Assembly (NCBI RefSeq): GCF_945859705.1
Contig: NC_079136.1
Location: 99,802,051 to 99,866,050 of the forward strand
Source: Episyrphus balteatus
Taxonomy: Eukaryota > Arthropoda > Insecta > Diptera > Syrphidae
Direction: 5' to 3'
DNA length: 64,000 nucleotides
A model generated the notes under the pieces. The model saw only the letters and a list, made by a program, of their open reading frames with translations. It ran no database searches and was not told where the DNA came from. The position numbers and the translations under genes are program-made. Positions within the stretch are counted from its first letter, which is position 1; every line of letters starts with the position of its first letter. Below are positions 34,578 through 47,214 of the stretch, piece after piece.

Positions 34578-37500
34578 TGTATTTAATTTTATCAAAGTTG
34601 CACACAAGACAAAATATTTATTTTCACATAATTATCTCTGAGAATAATATGTTTTTTGAGAGAAATTGCAAATAAAGAATTTTAAGAATTTCAAAAACTA
34701 AATCAAGTCTTTGATTCCTTCAAAAGTTATTTACAGTGATATATTTATAATTGTATATATAAGAATCTGTGGTAACAAGCACCTTTAATGACATCAAACT
34801 ACTTGCCCCTGCTTGCTTACGGTTACTAATTGAACTTTTTATTTAAAAACACCACTGTAAGAGTAAATAAATTATACAGTCCTTTGATGGCCCACAACAC
34901 TTAACCAGAGATTCTCATGAATCCATATGTTGGTGCGTACACAGAGAAACTGTTTTGTACACTTAAATAAAAGCAACGTCAGTAAGAGCAACAATTTTAT
35001 TTTTTAATATCAAAAGTACAAAGTGAAGGACCAAAAAATCAAACTTTATTGCAACTCCTCCTTTTTTCAGTATCACGCAATAATTAAAAAAAAAGTCACT
35101 TAAAATAAAAAAACCAAGCGGAATTAATTTAAATGGAAAGTGAAAAATGAAAAGCATTCATTAAATTTCTTTTTGCCTTGACCAAATTTGTGAAGGGCTT
35201 TTTGTAATTTTAAATAATTTATTATTATCAAACTTTGACACCACTCCACAGCATGGCAATTACTCATACATACATGTATAAGAGATAGAAGTAAAAAAGG
35301 AATACATACATACAAAACAAGGATAAATTTATCTACACATAAAACATTTTGAAATGTGACCTGTTTGAAGGAATTGTTCTGAAGGGGGTTTTCATTTGTA
35401 CGTTAATGTATAGATAGAATAGAGAAAATAAAGCTATCAAACCCCAATTCACCACTAATGAAAAGATAAATAAATTCATTCAATCAATGTCAGTGTCGGT
35501 GATGGTGGCGTTGCTGACGAAGACATGTCGCTGTCATATTGTCGTCTCTTGGGGGGCTTCGGTTACACTCACTGTAAAACGCTGAATGCTCTCTTTTTAA
35601 GCTTTTGTTTTTCTGCTTTTGAATCAAATGAATTTAATGTCAATTTATCACTCTTCTTTTTTTGTTTTGTTTTTTTTTTTTTTTTTGAAGAAGTGTCTAT
35701 AATAGGATGATTTATGAGTGCAGTAGACTTTTGGAAAGAGTTTCAATTTCAATTTAAATATATCATTATAAAAAAGGAATTGGGAAAATTAGGCAAAAAT
35801 ATACTATGCCTAAAAAATAAAACTCGATTAACCATACAATAAGAATTTGATACTCATCCTATTTTCCAATGTATTTCAAATGATGAAATTATGACATTAT
35901 AAAAATACTTCACGACATTGTTCAATCTAACCGACAAAATTATTCAAATATTAAAGGTTTTATGTGTGAAAAAACCTTGAATGTACACTAAAATTGTTTT
36001 TAGAATAACTTAAAAAAAAATCTAACATTAGATAAGACACCCTTGAATTTGTCTTTAGTCCACCCAAAAGCTTAAAATTTTACTCGCTATTGCTCACCAT
36101 ATTAAGATGCGGTATTTTGTGGAATATAATTCTTATTTCTAAGCGTTATTTACGTAAGCCGTTAAATTGAAAATTTAAAAAAAATTAAAATGTGATCACT
36201 GGGGTGTATACGTACTATTTTTTTAAGTTTTTATTTAATTTAAATTTTTCTAGTCTTAACTACTAATTAAACGAATCTGAGCGAAACCCTTCTACGAGAA
36301 TGATTTAATTATCCATTTAGGATACAACAAGGAAGACACATACAAACTAAAAGAATTAAAAACAAATAATTTCTGGTAAGAAAAAATTATTTCTAGCATA
36401 GTTCTAGATTTTTATTTTCAGACATTTACACAAGTTTACATTAAAAATGTAATTCTTTTGTACACTAATTACCATTTACTTTTTTGTATAGAGTTATTGT
36501 CAAAGAAGCCCAAAATCATATCGAAAAAAAATTTATGAACAGGTTTTCGAGATATGATTTCTTAAAAGCTTTTTTTTTCGAAGCATATTTTTTATTAGGC
36601 CAATGTATATCTTGAGCATTAAATGATCAATCTAAGCAGAATGCTCAATAAGTAAACAAGTGAAGTGAAAATAAGTTTTCTGAGCAAACTCAAAAGTTAA
36701 AATTCAAATTGTCAAAATATTTTAAGAAAATCGTTTTTTTTAAAGGAAATTTTAGACGGAAAAATTTCATACTCAAAGAAAAACTCAAAATCTTTTGAAT
36801 ACTCGTAGGTCTAAACTTTTCATGTGAGGTATAAGTATAAGCAAGGATATGAAAATACTTTTCTTAAAAATCTAAAGATCAGATATAAAGATGCAACTGT
36901 TCTTGTAAAGATAGACAATTTCAATTCCTTTTGTTCCTTTTCGAGTTTTTCTCTTTAACTTGAAAGGCCGAAATTAAAAATTGTACAATAAAAAATTTAG
37001 AAAATTTAATTTGGTTTCAATTTTATAAGGTGTCAACAGTTCGAGTACAATTATTTTGTCTGGAAAGTTGTGTGTATAAACAAATTGAACTTTTATAATA
37101 GAATTCCAAAAAAATTTCTTCAAAATTAAAGTCATTGAATCCCTAAAAGAAACCATTCTTTCCTTTCCACAATTGAATTTTTCTGTTGTTTCGTTTTTGT
37201 AACAAACAATTTCCTCATGAAATGCAAGCTACATCTCTCCTAAAAACAAATCAATCTTAATATTAGCTTATTTTAGCAATATAAGCGGCTAACCAGTGAG
37301 CCAAATTAACAGAATCTTAATATTAAGGATATAAAGGTAGTTTGGAATTTTAGAGTAGTACAGTATTTTATTACTACCTATAATTTACTATGAAACTGAA
37401 ACCATCTCTACTAAACCGCCTTGAATCGTAAAGGCAAGTTATACATTTAATATAATTTTACAAAAATTTAATACCTTACCTTTACTTTTAACCTGATGAT

Positions 37501-39602
37501 TATCAGACCTGTCGGCAAATTTAAAATCAACAGGGACTAAGTACCTCAATGATTCTCTAACCTACTGCCAAACCAACCATTCCTAGGGTCACACAACTGC
37601 GTATGAAAACTCATAGGATTTATGACTTACATGTTACATTCATATGACTTTGTAATAATGATAATGGAAAAGGGTTATATTATAACGAAACGTGTGCGGA
37701 ATCTTAATTAAACCTACAACACTAAATTCGTTCAAAGCTAAGGTACGAACAAAATAAGTAAGGGGTTTATTAACATAAAGCTTCAACACCACCAAGTATA
37801 AATATTTTCGTACCTTCTTTTGCTGACAGCCCATTAGAAAATACTATATATACTTCACAAAAGTAGATATTCCATTATAACGGAAAGAGAAAATACCATA
37901 TTCTTTTGATTGAGATTTTTCATATACTTCCGATTTTCCGACCCCTATTATATGCGCGTACACTTCTTTCAGCAACGTGTCCTGAATCCATCATAAGCCT
38001 AATAAAATATAAACCTTTAGATACAACACGTTTTCAAAACATTTGACTTTGAATCCTGCTGTCAAAATTAATTGCCTAACGATTTCGTGCTCCGGTTTTG
38101 AAAATTATACACGCGCCCGTGATAACAACAGATGTATAATGTATGTTTCTAGGTAGGTACTTATGTATGTATTACATTGCCACATAAGAAAATATCCTTT
38201 TTTAATTCAATAGACTATTCGATATGATGAGAAAAAAAGAAACCAATAATTTGAAGGAAACACAAAAGGAGACTTCTTAAAAAGTCAGCCAATGGACACC
38301 TTCTGTAATTCTTTTTTTTCTTTTTCATTATTTTATTCAAATACCTTTCAAATCCCGCAGGAAAATTCCATTAATTTTGGTTTGAATATTTTTGTTTCGA
38401 GTATATACGCAATTGTATTCCATTAATAACATTCAGTACAAAAATACACTCCGAAACAATTGATGAAGGTCAAGTAATAACTGTGGCTTTGTTATACACA
38501 CCCATGCAAAAGGAGGAAAAGGATAATTCAAAATTCTGCAAGTTCAATATAGTGACTCATTCAAAAGACTTTGAACGTATTTTATGTATAGATATTTGGG
38601 TATGATATCTAAGAATATACTTTATTTTTGTTTGGTGTTTTTAAGAAGGGATCCTTGGAGATAATTTTCTCAACTTTCCGAAACACCTTCCTCTCATTTT
38701 CTTTCTCTGAGAAACAGAAGAAAAATTTCAACACACTCGTACATACCCACTTTCATTGTCTAACTCACTTAAAGAAAATATTTCTTTTCTTTTGCTTTTG
38801 GGTATTTTCAGCTTTTTCCGCAACGTGTATCCTTTAGAATTTTACTGAATATATAAAATTTTCAAGAACTCTCTGGGGGAGAAGGGACTTAGTTGTTCGC
38901 ATTTGAAGTGGAACAACAAATTTAAAATAAAAGCACATAACAATTTTTGTTTTGTGAACCAGCTTACGTCTGAGAATTAAATATGTAGTCCTTTTTAGCA
39001 ACAAAAAAAAAGTTTTTTTTTTCTGATGTCTGTTGATTTTTGAGGATTGGACATGAACGTGTTCAAAATTTTAGCAGAATCGTTTATTTTTATTTTGAAT
39101 GCACCAATTTTGTATTATCATGCATTGTTGTCATCCTCATTGTCGTCTGACCGTAGGCAAATGAATACATGAACGTAAAGAACATAAATATTTCGAATGA
39201 AAGTCTATACGACAACGGTTGTGTTTGTGGTGGGAAGAAATTAAAATGTCAGTTTTTTTTGGGAAACTTTGTTCAGGATATCCGCCTTTAATTTTTTATT
39301 TTATTTTGAGTTTCTTGAATTGTCATGAACTCATTTTTGCCTTTTGTGATTTTAATTTTTTCTTGCCATACATGACATACCTATGTATATTATATAATGT
39401 ATGTTATATACAATATCTACATATTTTTTTATAAAATACTAGATAATACGCTACGCAGACGTTTTTTATACAGCAAATTTATTTTTACTGCACTATTTTG
39501 CTATGCGATCCACATGAATGCCTCAATAGTTGGGCTTAAATGATAGCCAAAATTCGTTTGAAATTGTTTTTTTTTTTTTTTCTAAACTTCAAAAACAAAC
39601 AA
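34578..39602. other. AT-rich non-coding stretch, no gene seen
   Basis: About 5 kb with no protein-like frame and no transposon ends recognised. Poly-T runs occur near 35658-35686, and TATGTA-type simple sequence near 38140-38170 and 39375-39425. Confidence 0.6.
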
Positions 39603-39740
39603 TTAGACCGAGAGCCGGGAGCAGATTTCTTGCGTGAGATGTAACCGATTCATATGAGTTAGCGTGGGTCATGGTGATGACGAATACCTTAGTCTGCCTG
39701 CATTTATTTGGGGCGTTGTCGAGAAAAAGCGCATCAAAAG

Positions 39741-40345
39741 TACCATTTTTCTGAAAATCGATTTAGTGAGGGTAACCACTTAAAATTTATTGATAACCAA
39801 CGCCACATACCTACTCACTGATAACAAATATACCAATGGCAGACATTTTAAGTGCGGCCAAACCCCCGGCAGACTGTCCCGAAAATGCGTTTTTTTTTGG
39901 CGTTTTTAGACTTTGGGGTAACCACCTAAAATTAATCGCATCCTGTAGCGGTGGACTCCCTGATAACAAAAATACCCATGGCAGACATTTTGAGTGCGGC
40001 CAAACCCTCGGCAGACGGTTTTGAAAATGCAGTTTTTCTGAAAATTGATTCATTTAGGGTAACCACTTGAAATTAGTCGCATCCTGTAGCGGTGGACTCC
40101 CTGATAACAAAAACACCCATGGCAGACATTTTGAGTGCGGCCAAACCCCCGGCAGACGGTCCCGAAAATGCAGTTTTTCTGAAAACTGATTTATTTAGGG
40201 TAACCACTTAAAACTAGTCGAATCCTGTAGCGGTGGACTCCCTGATGACAAAAATACCCATGGCAGACATTTTAAGTGCGGCTAAACCACCGGCAGACGC
40301 TCCCGAAAATGCAGTTTTTCTGAAAATTTATTTATTTTACTTTTT
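39741..40345 (+). repeat. Tandem repeat, about 141-bp unit, about four copies
   Basis: Units run from GTTTTTCTGAAAA through GGGTAACCACTT, GGTGGACTCCCTGATAACAA and ATGGCAGACATTTT to CCGAAAATGCA. Copies begin at about 39741, 39889, 40031 and 40172, with a partial fifth from 40313. The middle two are the most alike and the first is the most diverged. Confidence 0.85.
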
Positions 40346-40451
40346 CACATAACTCGCGTATTATTGGACCTAGCAGAAAAAATTGTATAGCAATCTTAAA
40401 GATAATTGAATTTCCTACAGAATATGTTAAATAAGTTTTTTTCGATTAAAC

Positions 40452-41037
40452 CTTCGGTTTAAGAGTTAGGGTGGTTTTTTTGAAGCAAAGGGTGATTTTC
40501 TTGTTTTCGTCATATCTCTTTTATTTGAGCTTTTTTAAAAATTAATTTGAAGTAAAAGTTGTTGATCTTTTTATTACCTTCATTTATTACATTAACGGTT
40601 TTTCGATTTGACAGACCGTTTTCGATCTGTAGGAAAAAAACTTCAAAAAGTTTGCAATTTTTTATATAGCTTTTTCCTATATAAAAAATTGCAATCGTTT
40701 TGCCCCTCCCCGCCTAAAACTATACGATTTTTTTCTTGCCTGAGTGCAACCTACACGCCTAGGTTTTTTGTTACATCTATTGCAAATTACCCTGTATTAT
40801 GTAGAACCTTTTTCCTATATAAAAAATTGCAAACTTTTTGAAGTTTTTTTCCTACAGATCGAAAACGGTCTGTCAAATCGAAAAACCGTTAATGTAATAA
40901 ATGAAGGTAATAAAAAGATCAACAACTTTTACTTCAAAATAATTTTTAAAAAAGCTCAAATAAAAGAGATATGACGAAAATAAGAAAATCACCCTTTGAC
41001 TTGCTTCAAAAAAATCACCCTAACTCTTAAACCGAAG
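40452..41037. repeat. Inner inverted repeat, arms about 220 bp
   Basis: Arm 40452-40669 and arm 40814-41037 are inverted copies that include CTTCGGTTTAAGAGTTAGGG, AGACCGTTTTCGATCTGTAG and TTTGCAATTTTTTATATAG. A smaller inverted pair (TTGCAATTTTTTATATAG and its complement) sits at the end of the left arm, at 40652-40694. The spacer of about 140 bases contains GC-richer sequence of unknown origin. Confidence 0.8.
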
Positions 41038-41164
41038 ATAACGCCCCAAATAAATGCAGGCAGACTAAGGTATTCGTCATCACCATGACCCACGCTACCT
41101 CTGACATTCATATGAATCGGTTACCTCTCACGCAAGAAATCTGCTCCTGGCTCTTAGACTAAAT

Positions 41165-42814
41165 GATTTGCTTTCGATATATTGAAGTTTTACAAAATAA
41201 ATTGATGTTTAATCCATTGAATCGAGTAGAACCTTCACAAGGTCAAAAAACTTGTTTTAGTATTCACAAAACAAACTTTTTAAAAATTTCATGTTTTAGA
41301 AGTACATATTTTCACATCTGCTTTTGAATAATGCCGATTTTGAAAATTGAAACGCTATAGAATTTATTTTGACCCAAAAAAAGTTATATAAGAAGTCAAT
41401 AATATAACTAACGGTTTTAAGTAGCGTTAATATAAAAATCAAGAATACAATTTTCAAACACAAATGTTTTGGTATTAAAAAAAATAATTTTCCTCTTTTG
41501 CAAAAATTTTGTATTTTAAAAATCTGTAAAGTGTAAATCCAAAATTCTGTTTTCCAACAGTCAGTAAATTAATTTTTGTAACCATTAATAAAGAAAAATT
41601 GATTTTTCATAATGCAAATAATTTTTCATTATAATTATGAATTTTGAATGCAGAATAAGATTTCTTTTATAACATTGAATGAAGAATTATAAGTATTTAG
41701 ACCTAACCGGAGACCGGAGCTATATTGAATATACGTCAACAATACTTGTTGTGAAAAGCAGTTACATATTTAAGACTTTTAACTCATATCTATATGAAGA
41801 TATCGTTTCGCGTCATATGCAGATTCCTTACAAAATTCTGTTAAAAAGCGCTTTACCATGTATGTTTCAATTAAAAAGAATTTTATAGTAATTCTGGGAA
41901 TCCAGAAAAAAATAATAATTCCGTTATAAAATTTCCTTAATAAATTCGAACCTTCAAATCCAACTTGAAGTAAATTGTCTACCACAGAAAATAAAATAGG
42001 TTATTTCATAATTTTCTCTTTAACCAAATTTAACGAATATAAACTAAACTTATTCATAATATCGCTACAGTAGGTAGGTTTACACAAAAAAAAAATAAAC
42101 AAGCAAAACTTTTAAATAAAACTCTTTAAAAAAAATTCCACAATGTCTACCCTCAAAGAACATCCCAAAAACAAACCAAGCGCAGGAAAATATCAACTAG
42201 CATCATATCATCTCAAAAGGGAAAAGTACACATTGCACCATTTTAATAATTTTCACTCTCTCTCTCTACTATGGTGACATATGGTATTTATATTTTTTTC
42301 CCAGTATAAAAAAAATGAAAAAAATAAATAAATTGAGAGTTCAGTCGTTTTTGACGCCGCGCCACTCTATATCTGCATTGCTTCAGGGTAAATCATCATC
42401 ATCTCTAGCTTCATCAAAAACAAAAATAATCAGAATCACCCAACTCATCACCGCATTCCCTAAGTTCTGGACACTTTAGCCTTTTCACATATTTTTTTCA
42501 TATAATTTTTACTACGGGGTAGGTATGGGTTTGGCTTAAAAAAGTTTTAAATTGAATGAGGGAATAAAATGTATACTTACTCGTAGTACAGAAACTTTTA
42601 TGTGAAATCAATCTATGTACCACAGTATTGAACATTTTGCTTTTTGTGCTAAAGAAAATGAAAGAGTGAAGGTTACATTTCAATTTATGTACTGAATGAT
42701 ATCTCACACCCAAACACAAAAAACTTATTTTCTATAGAAAGTTCTGTCCTGACTCAATAAATCGCAGTTTAAAACACCCTAACCGCGAAACGGAATGTAA
42801 CGATTACATTTGCT
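41165..42814. other. Non-coding, nothing recognised
   Basis: No coding frame of interest. A (CT)n tract lies near 42258-42268. No repeat ends were recognised. Confidence 0.6.
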
Positions 42815-43370
42815 ATGCAGTACATAACACATGTGACCATCGTTTTCAATGTTCAAACTCTACACTCATCTTGTATTATCAACGTTTTATTTATATAAAT
42901 ATAAAAGCAATACATTCTTATTTAATAGCTACACATTGAGTACAAAAGGTATGTGGGGACTCAGTAAAGAATTATGTACTGAACTGACTACAGACTTTAA
43001 TGTACTTAGTACACACTGTTTTGTAATGAGTACATTTTTTCATTGGTTCTCAATTTGCAGTTTTACTTACTGAGAACAGATTTTTATGTAATTGAAATTT
43101 GAAATTAGAATAGATTCCTTTGTACGACCAGCTAAATTTTAATGTACCCAGTACAGATAATACTTACAGCAAAATATTTTTTTTAATTGAGTACAAAACT
43201 ACACGTACTGTTTCAATAAACAAGCACTGATGGAATTCTATTTAATTTATCTAGTTAAAACCAGAAAGATATTTATTCATCACCGCGAGCCATGTACTGA
43301 ATAAAAAGAACATATGCACTCAAGGTAATATAAAATAAAGGTACAGAGTACATTATGTTCTGTATACGAA
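42815..43370. repeat. Cluster of AGTACA/TGTACT hexamers
   Basis: About a dozen copies of AGTACA, TGTACT or one-base variants lie in some 550 bases, including TGTACTTAGTACACA near 43000, TGTACCCAGTACAG near 43143 and GGTACAGAGTACATTATGTT near 43340. No terminal inverted repeats were found. It may be the interior of an unrecognised element, or a true motif cluster. Confidence 0.4.
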
Positions 43371-45118
43371 CTATTTTGGACAGATAATTTCACAAATTTT
43401 TAGTTCGTCCATGAGACTGGTGCCCAATCAAATTTTTTGGCTTTGACTTAAAAGCTATGAAGTTTTATGAAAATTGTGTGTGGGGATATTGTGAAATTGA
43501 AAGTTGCCTAGTAAAAAAATGAGAATTTCAGTTCAAGTACGTGCGACCCATTGATGATTTGTGACACAGCCAAAAAAACCTTTTGTCCGGCATTTCGTTT
43601 TCGCTCATAGTTACACTTTCATCCCAAACCTCAGTACTACGAAAAAAATTGAAAAAAGAGAATGCAAATTAATGCAAATTTCATGCAACGTTATTTCATG
43701 AATTTATTTTATTTTTTTTTGTTATTTCTTTGTTTTCCTTCGATTTCAAGGACGAATTTTGAAGAGAATTTATTTTTTTCTCTCTTTTAGTTTTGTACGG
43801 AATAGCAAATCTACACAGTCTGCCTTCATCCAACAGCCAACACCTCTTTCATATTTTTTTTTTTTTTTTTCTGAGTAAAATAAAAGATTTATGGTTTTTT
43901 AACTCAAACACACTCACATAGATTCTTCAGGTTTTGTTTACTAAATGAGTTTCTAAATTGTAATTACTTAAGAAAATTCATCAAAAATGAAATCGGGAAA
44001 TTCTTGGTTGGGCTGGTATGGTGGTCGGAGAGAATTGGTGAAAAGGAAGGAGGTGGGTAATAAAATTCAAATAAATACCAGGGTAAGCCTTAAGCCTCTC
44101 AAATGAAGGCAGCAATATCTAAAATTAAATACAATGAACAAAAGGCACTCATATTCCTTGAAAAATACAGTGGTGCAAAGTTAGTTGCTTGTGTTTTTTG
44201 GAATAAAATTTTTCATCGTACCTACTGAAAAGTTTTAGTTTTGTTGTAGTTTTATTTAAATAACAAAATATAAAGCAAAACAATTGTTTTTTGTAAAGTA
44301 GATTTACAGACGAAAGTGATAACGTAAAAATAAAAAGGTTGTGTGCTGCCGCTAGATGGATTTGGAAGAGAGATAAATGTGCCACAAGCTAAGGCTTGGG
44401 CCGATATCGTGATGTGTCTCTCAGTCTCTTGTCCCGGGCTCTCTCTTGCACGCTTTTAGACGAAACGTGACACATTTTTTTCGCCGTGTTCATCGATTTA
44501 TATTAATTTATCACGTAGCTATACAAAATATGACGTTAGATTTAGTTAAGTAAGAAGCACTTACAGTAACCTATATTCTTAAGGGTGGGTCAAAAAAATC
44601 GATTATGTTTATTATTTAGTTCCGACACAGAAAAAAACGAATTGCGTGACATCTTTCAAGAAAAGAAGTCCTCCTAATCATAGTTTTCCATTAAATTCTT
44701 ACTCCCCATTGGACAATGCATTAGAGATCAGAATTTAATGACTATATCACATTTTGTCTTTCAATCTCCTCATCCGAATGACAAGGTTGTGATTCCGAGG
44801 GGGGATATACCAAAAAAAGCTGATCAGCGAAACAATTAACTCATCAGCGAAACAATTAATCCAGTTGAAGGCGAAACGGAGCCCTGATGGGCACACCAGC
44901 GTTTACACTATAAATTTGAGACATGAATCTATCCAATACTGTTGCCTTTTACTCTACCGGCCTAGGTTCGCCTTAGTCACTAGGCTAATTCGGATTTGTT
45001 TATTATGAAAACTTTTGTTCATATAAGCTATTTTTCTCAAAAATGAAAGTTTTTTTCATTTAGTACTTTTTAGTACACATCTTATCACATTGAGTTTGAG
45101 AATCGCATAAAAGGTTGC
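43371..45118. other. Non-coding with two minor motifs
   Basis: No gene seen. A short tandem duplication of TCAGCGAAACAATTAA lies at about 44823-44859. AAGTACGTGCGACCC at about 43536 recurs at about 51393, so it probably marks a fragment of the same dispersed family that carries the CTGT tract. Confidence 0.5.
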
Positions 45119-45583
45119 CTGTGAAGTGATGAAATGAAAAAACGCTGTGAAAATTGAAATGATATTATTTTTATCACTTCACAGTTTCACAGTTTGGGAA
45201 TTGACAACCTGGGGGTTCTGTGATATTTTGAAATGAAAACAAAATTTTCAGTTTCACACTAAATTCGATTCTTGATTTGTGAAAGAAATAAAACAATGTC
45301 TAAATCTTTTAAATTAGACTTGTAGTTTTGCCGGAAATCGAGATATACCATTTTTTACCATTAATACTCAACCCACCCACTTCCCGAACTCGACTCGCCC
45401 GAAATGTATTTTTCCTTTCAATTCTGTCATATTTACCTCCTTTTCCAATGGGTTTCATCCTACTATGATTTTTTTTTTACTTTTTAATGTTTTTGAAGGC
45501 TTCGGCACTGGTCTATAAGGGGTGATAAAATGAAAAAAAAACGCTCTGAAAATTGAAATGATATTATTTTTATCACTTCACAG
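45119..45583 (+). repeat. Direct repeat of a short hairpin module
   Basis: Module 45126-45184 (GTGATGAAATG ... ATTTTTATCACTTCACAG) recurs at 45522-45583 with few changes. In the first copy CTGTGAAGTGAT (45119-45130) and ATCACTTCACAG (45173-45184) form perfect 12-bp inverted ends, so the module is itself a small foldback. Confidence 0.7.
45317..45478 (+). repeat. Dispersed repeat B, copy 1
   Basis: This is a direct copy of 47048-47214, sharing GACTTGTAGTTTTGCCGGAA, GAGATATACCATTTTTTACC, CACTTCCCGAACTC and CCAATGGGTTTCATCCTACT. The two copies flank the 1-kb palindrome. Confidence 0.8.
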
Positions 45584-45610
45584 ATCGGGAATGGACTCCC
45601 AGTAGTGAAA

Positions 45611-46674
45611 AACAGATGGAAAAGAGTTTACGCATAGTGGTTTTGCCAGCATGAAATAACACCGCTTAAAAAGCATGGTTAAAGCTCAATTTTCGTCTTA
45701 AAATCCGTGATCAATATAAGGGTTTATTAATTTTTGCATGTGAAGATAACAGAAATAAAAAATCAATGACAAGAATGCAAAAAAAAACCATCACACCAAC
45801 AAAATAATACTTGGCAAAACCTTCAACCTTACACAGAATTGTTTGTTTCTTGATTATAATAAACAAACTAATTACAGAGGAGACGATATTTTTGGTTGTG
45901 TGAAATAGGATCCCACACAAGAATTTTAAATTTAATTAAAATTAAATTAAAGAAATTTTCATTATTTAATTTTTTTTTCAAATCCAGTCACGAAAATTTA
46001 CATTAGTATACCATAGTACATATTCTCGGTAAATGCAAAAAGATTGAATTCGAAAATGTTTGTATCATTATTTAAAATTTTGGCCTATTTATTAAAATGT
46101 ACACTTTACTCAAAAACCGTAAGATGTTATGTTACATTTATTAATGTTACGGTTTTTGAGTAATTTAAGTGTAAGTTTTAATAAATAGGCCAAAATTGTA
46201 AATAATGATAAAAAAAAAATTGGAATTTTAGCTTTTTTCATTTTTTGCATTTACCGAGAACATGTACTATGGTATACTAATGTAAATTTTCATGACTGGA
46301 TTTGAAAAAAAAATTAAATAATGAAAATTTCTTTAATTTAATTTTAATTAAATTTAAAATTCTTGTGTGGGATCCTATTTCACACAACCAAAAATATCGT
46401 CTCCTCTGTAATTAGTTTGTTTATTATAATCAAGAAACAAACAATTCTGTGTAAGGTTGAAGGTTTTGCCAAGTATTATTTTGTTGGTGTGATAGTTTTT
46501 TTTTGCATTCTTGTCATTGATTTTTTATTTCTGTTATCTTCACATGCAAAAATTAATAAACCCTTATATTGATCACGGATTTTAAGACGAAAATTGAGCT
46601 TTAACCATGCTTTTTAAGCGGTGTTATTTCATGCTGGCAAAACCACTATGCGTAAACTCTTTTCCATCTATTTC
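45611..46674. mobile_element. 1-kb palindrome with about 510-bp arms
   Basis: Arms 45611-46122 and 46147-46674 are inverted copies separated by a loop of only 24 bases. The outer 400 bp of each arm is nearly perfect; the 100 bp next to the loop is more diverged. Both arms contain the same 69-codon frame on opposite strands, which is a shadow of the palindrome. No terminal duplication was found. It could be a foldback transposon or a product of inverted duplication. A transcript through it would form a long double-stranded RNA. Confidence 0.85.
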
Positions 46675-47047
46675 TTGTTTGCACTTGGAAAGTAGAGATT
46701 TTAACGGACAAAATTATCACCGATTTTTTGAAAAAAGCTGATATTTTGACTCGTGAATTTTCGATTGAAAATTAGGGTGTTTTTTTTGGTATTAAGTCAA
46801 AAAAAGGTTAAAAAATAAATATTTTAAATCAAATAAATTACTGTGTATTCGGGACATAATAAGGTAAGTTTTCACCAAATTTCGTTGAAAAAAAACATTT
46901 TTTTTGAAAAAGATAAAAATAAAAAAACCAAAAAATCGGTTTTTTGAACTTTTCAAATAAATTTTGAGGTTATGTCAAAAAATTGTGAATACTTAAGTTG
47001 TAGATCTTTTTATTACCTACAACCTCGCCATACATTTTTTTCCATAT

Positions 47048-47214
47048 GACTTGTAGTTTTGCCGGAATTCGAGATATACCATTTTTTACCATTAAAAACT
47101 CAACCCTTCCACTTCCCGAACTCGGCTCGCCCGTAATTTATTTTTCCCTTCATTTTTATCATATTCACGATTCACCTCCTTTTCCAATGGGTTTCATCCT
47201 ACTATGATTTTTTT
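47048..47214 (+). repeat. Dispersed repeat B, copy 2
   Basis: Direct copy of 45317-45478, on the other side of the palindrome, with a small insertion (ATTCACGATTCACC region near 47163). Together the two suggest that the palindrome lies within or next to a duplicated unit. Confidence 0.8.

Larger units (their letters stand above)
39603..41164. mobile_element. Composite foldback-like element with long TIRs
   Basis: The outer inverted repeats are 39603-39717 and 41040-41164. They share long exact blocks such as TGGTGATGACGAATACCTTA and GGAGCAGATTTCTTGCGTGA and differ by an indel of about 8-10 bases. Inside the left arm lies a tandem array of about 141-bp units (39741-40345). Next comes a second inverted repeat with arms 40452-40669 and 40814-41037. 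No transposase is encoded, and the short frames on both strands are by-products of the repeats. Long arms, an internal tandem array and no coding capacity are typical of foldback elements; the superfamily is unknown. No target duplication was confirmed. Confidence 0.75.

Noticed and set aside
39811..40053. Frames on both strands in the 141-bp tandem array
   Set aside because: They follow the repeat period and contain no recognisable protein features.
44345..44360. CCGCTAGATGG, resembling part of a CTCF core motif
   Set aside because: A single short match in 64 kb is expected by chance, and no second insulator motif lies beside it.
45711..46572. Nearly identical 69-codon frames on opposite strands
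   Set aside because: They are mirror images created by the palindrome arms.
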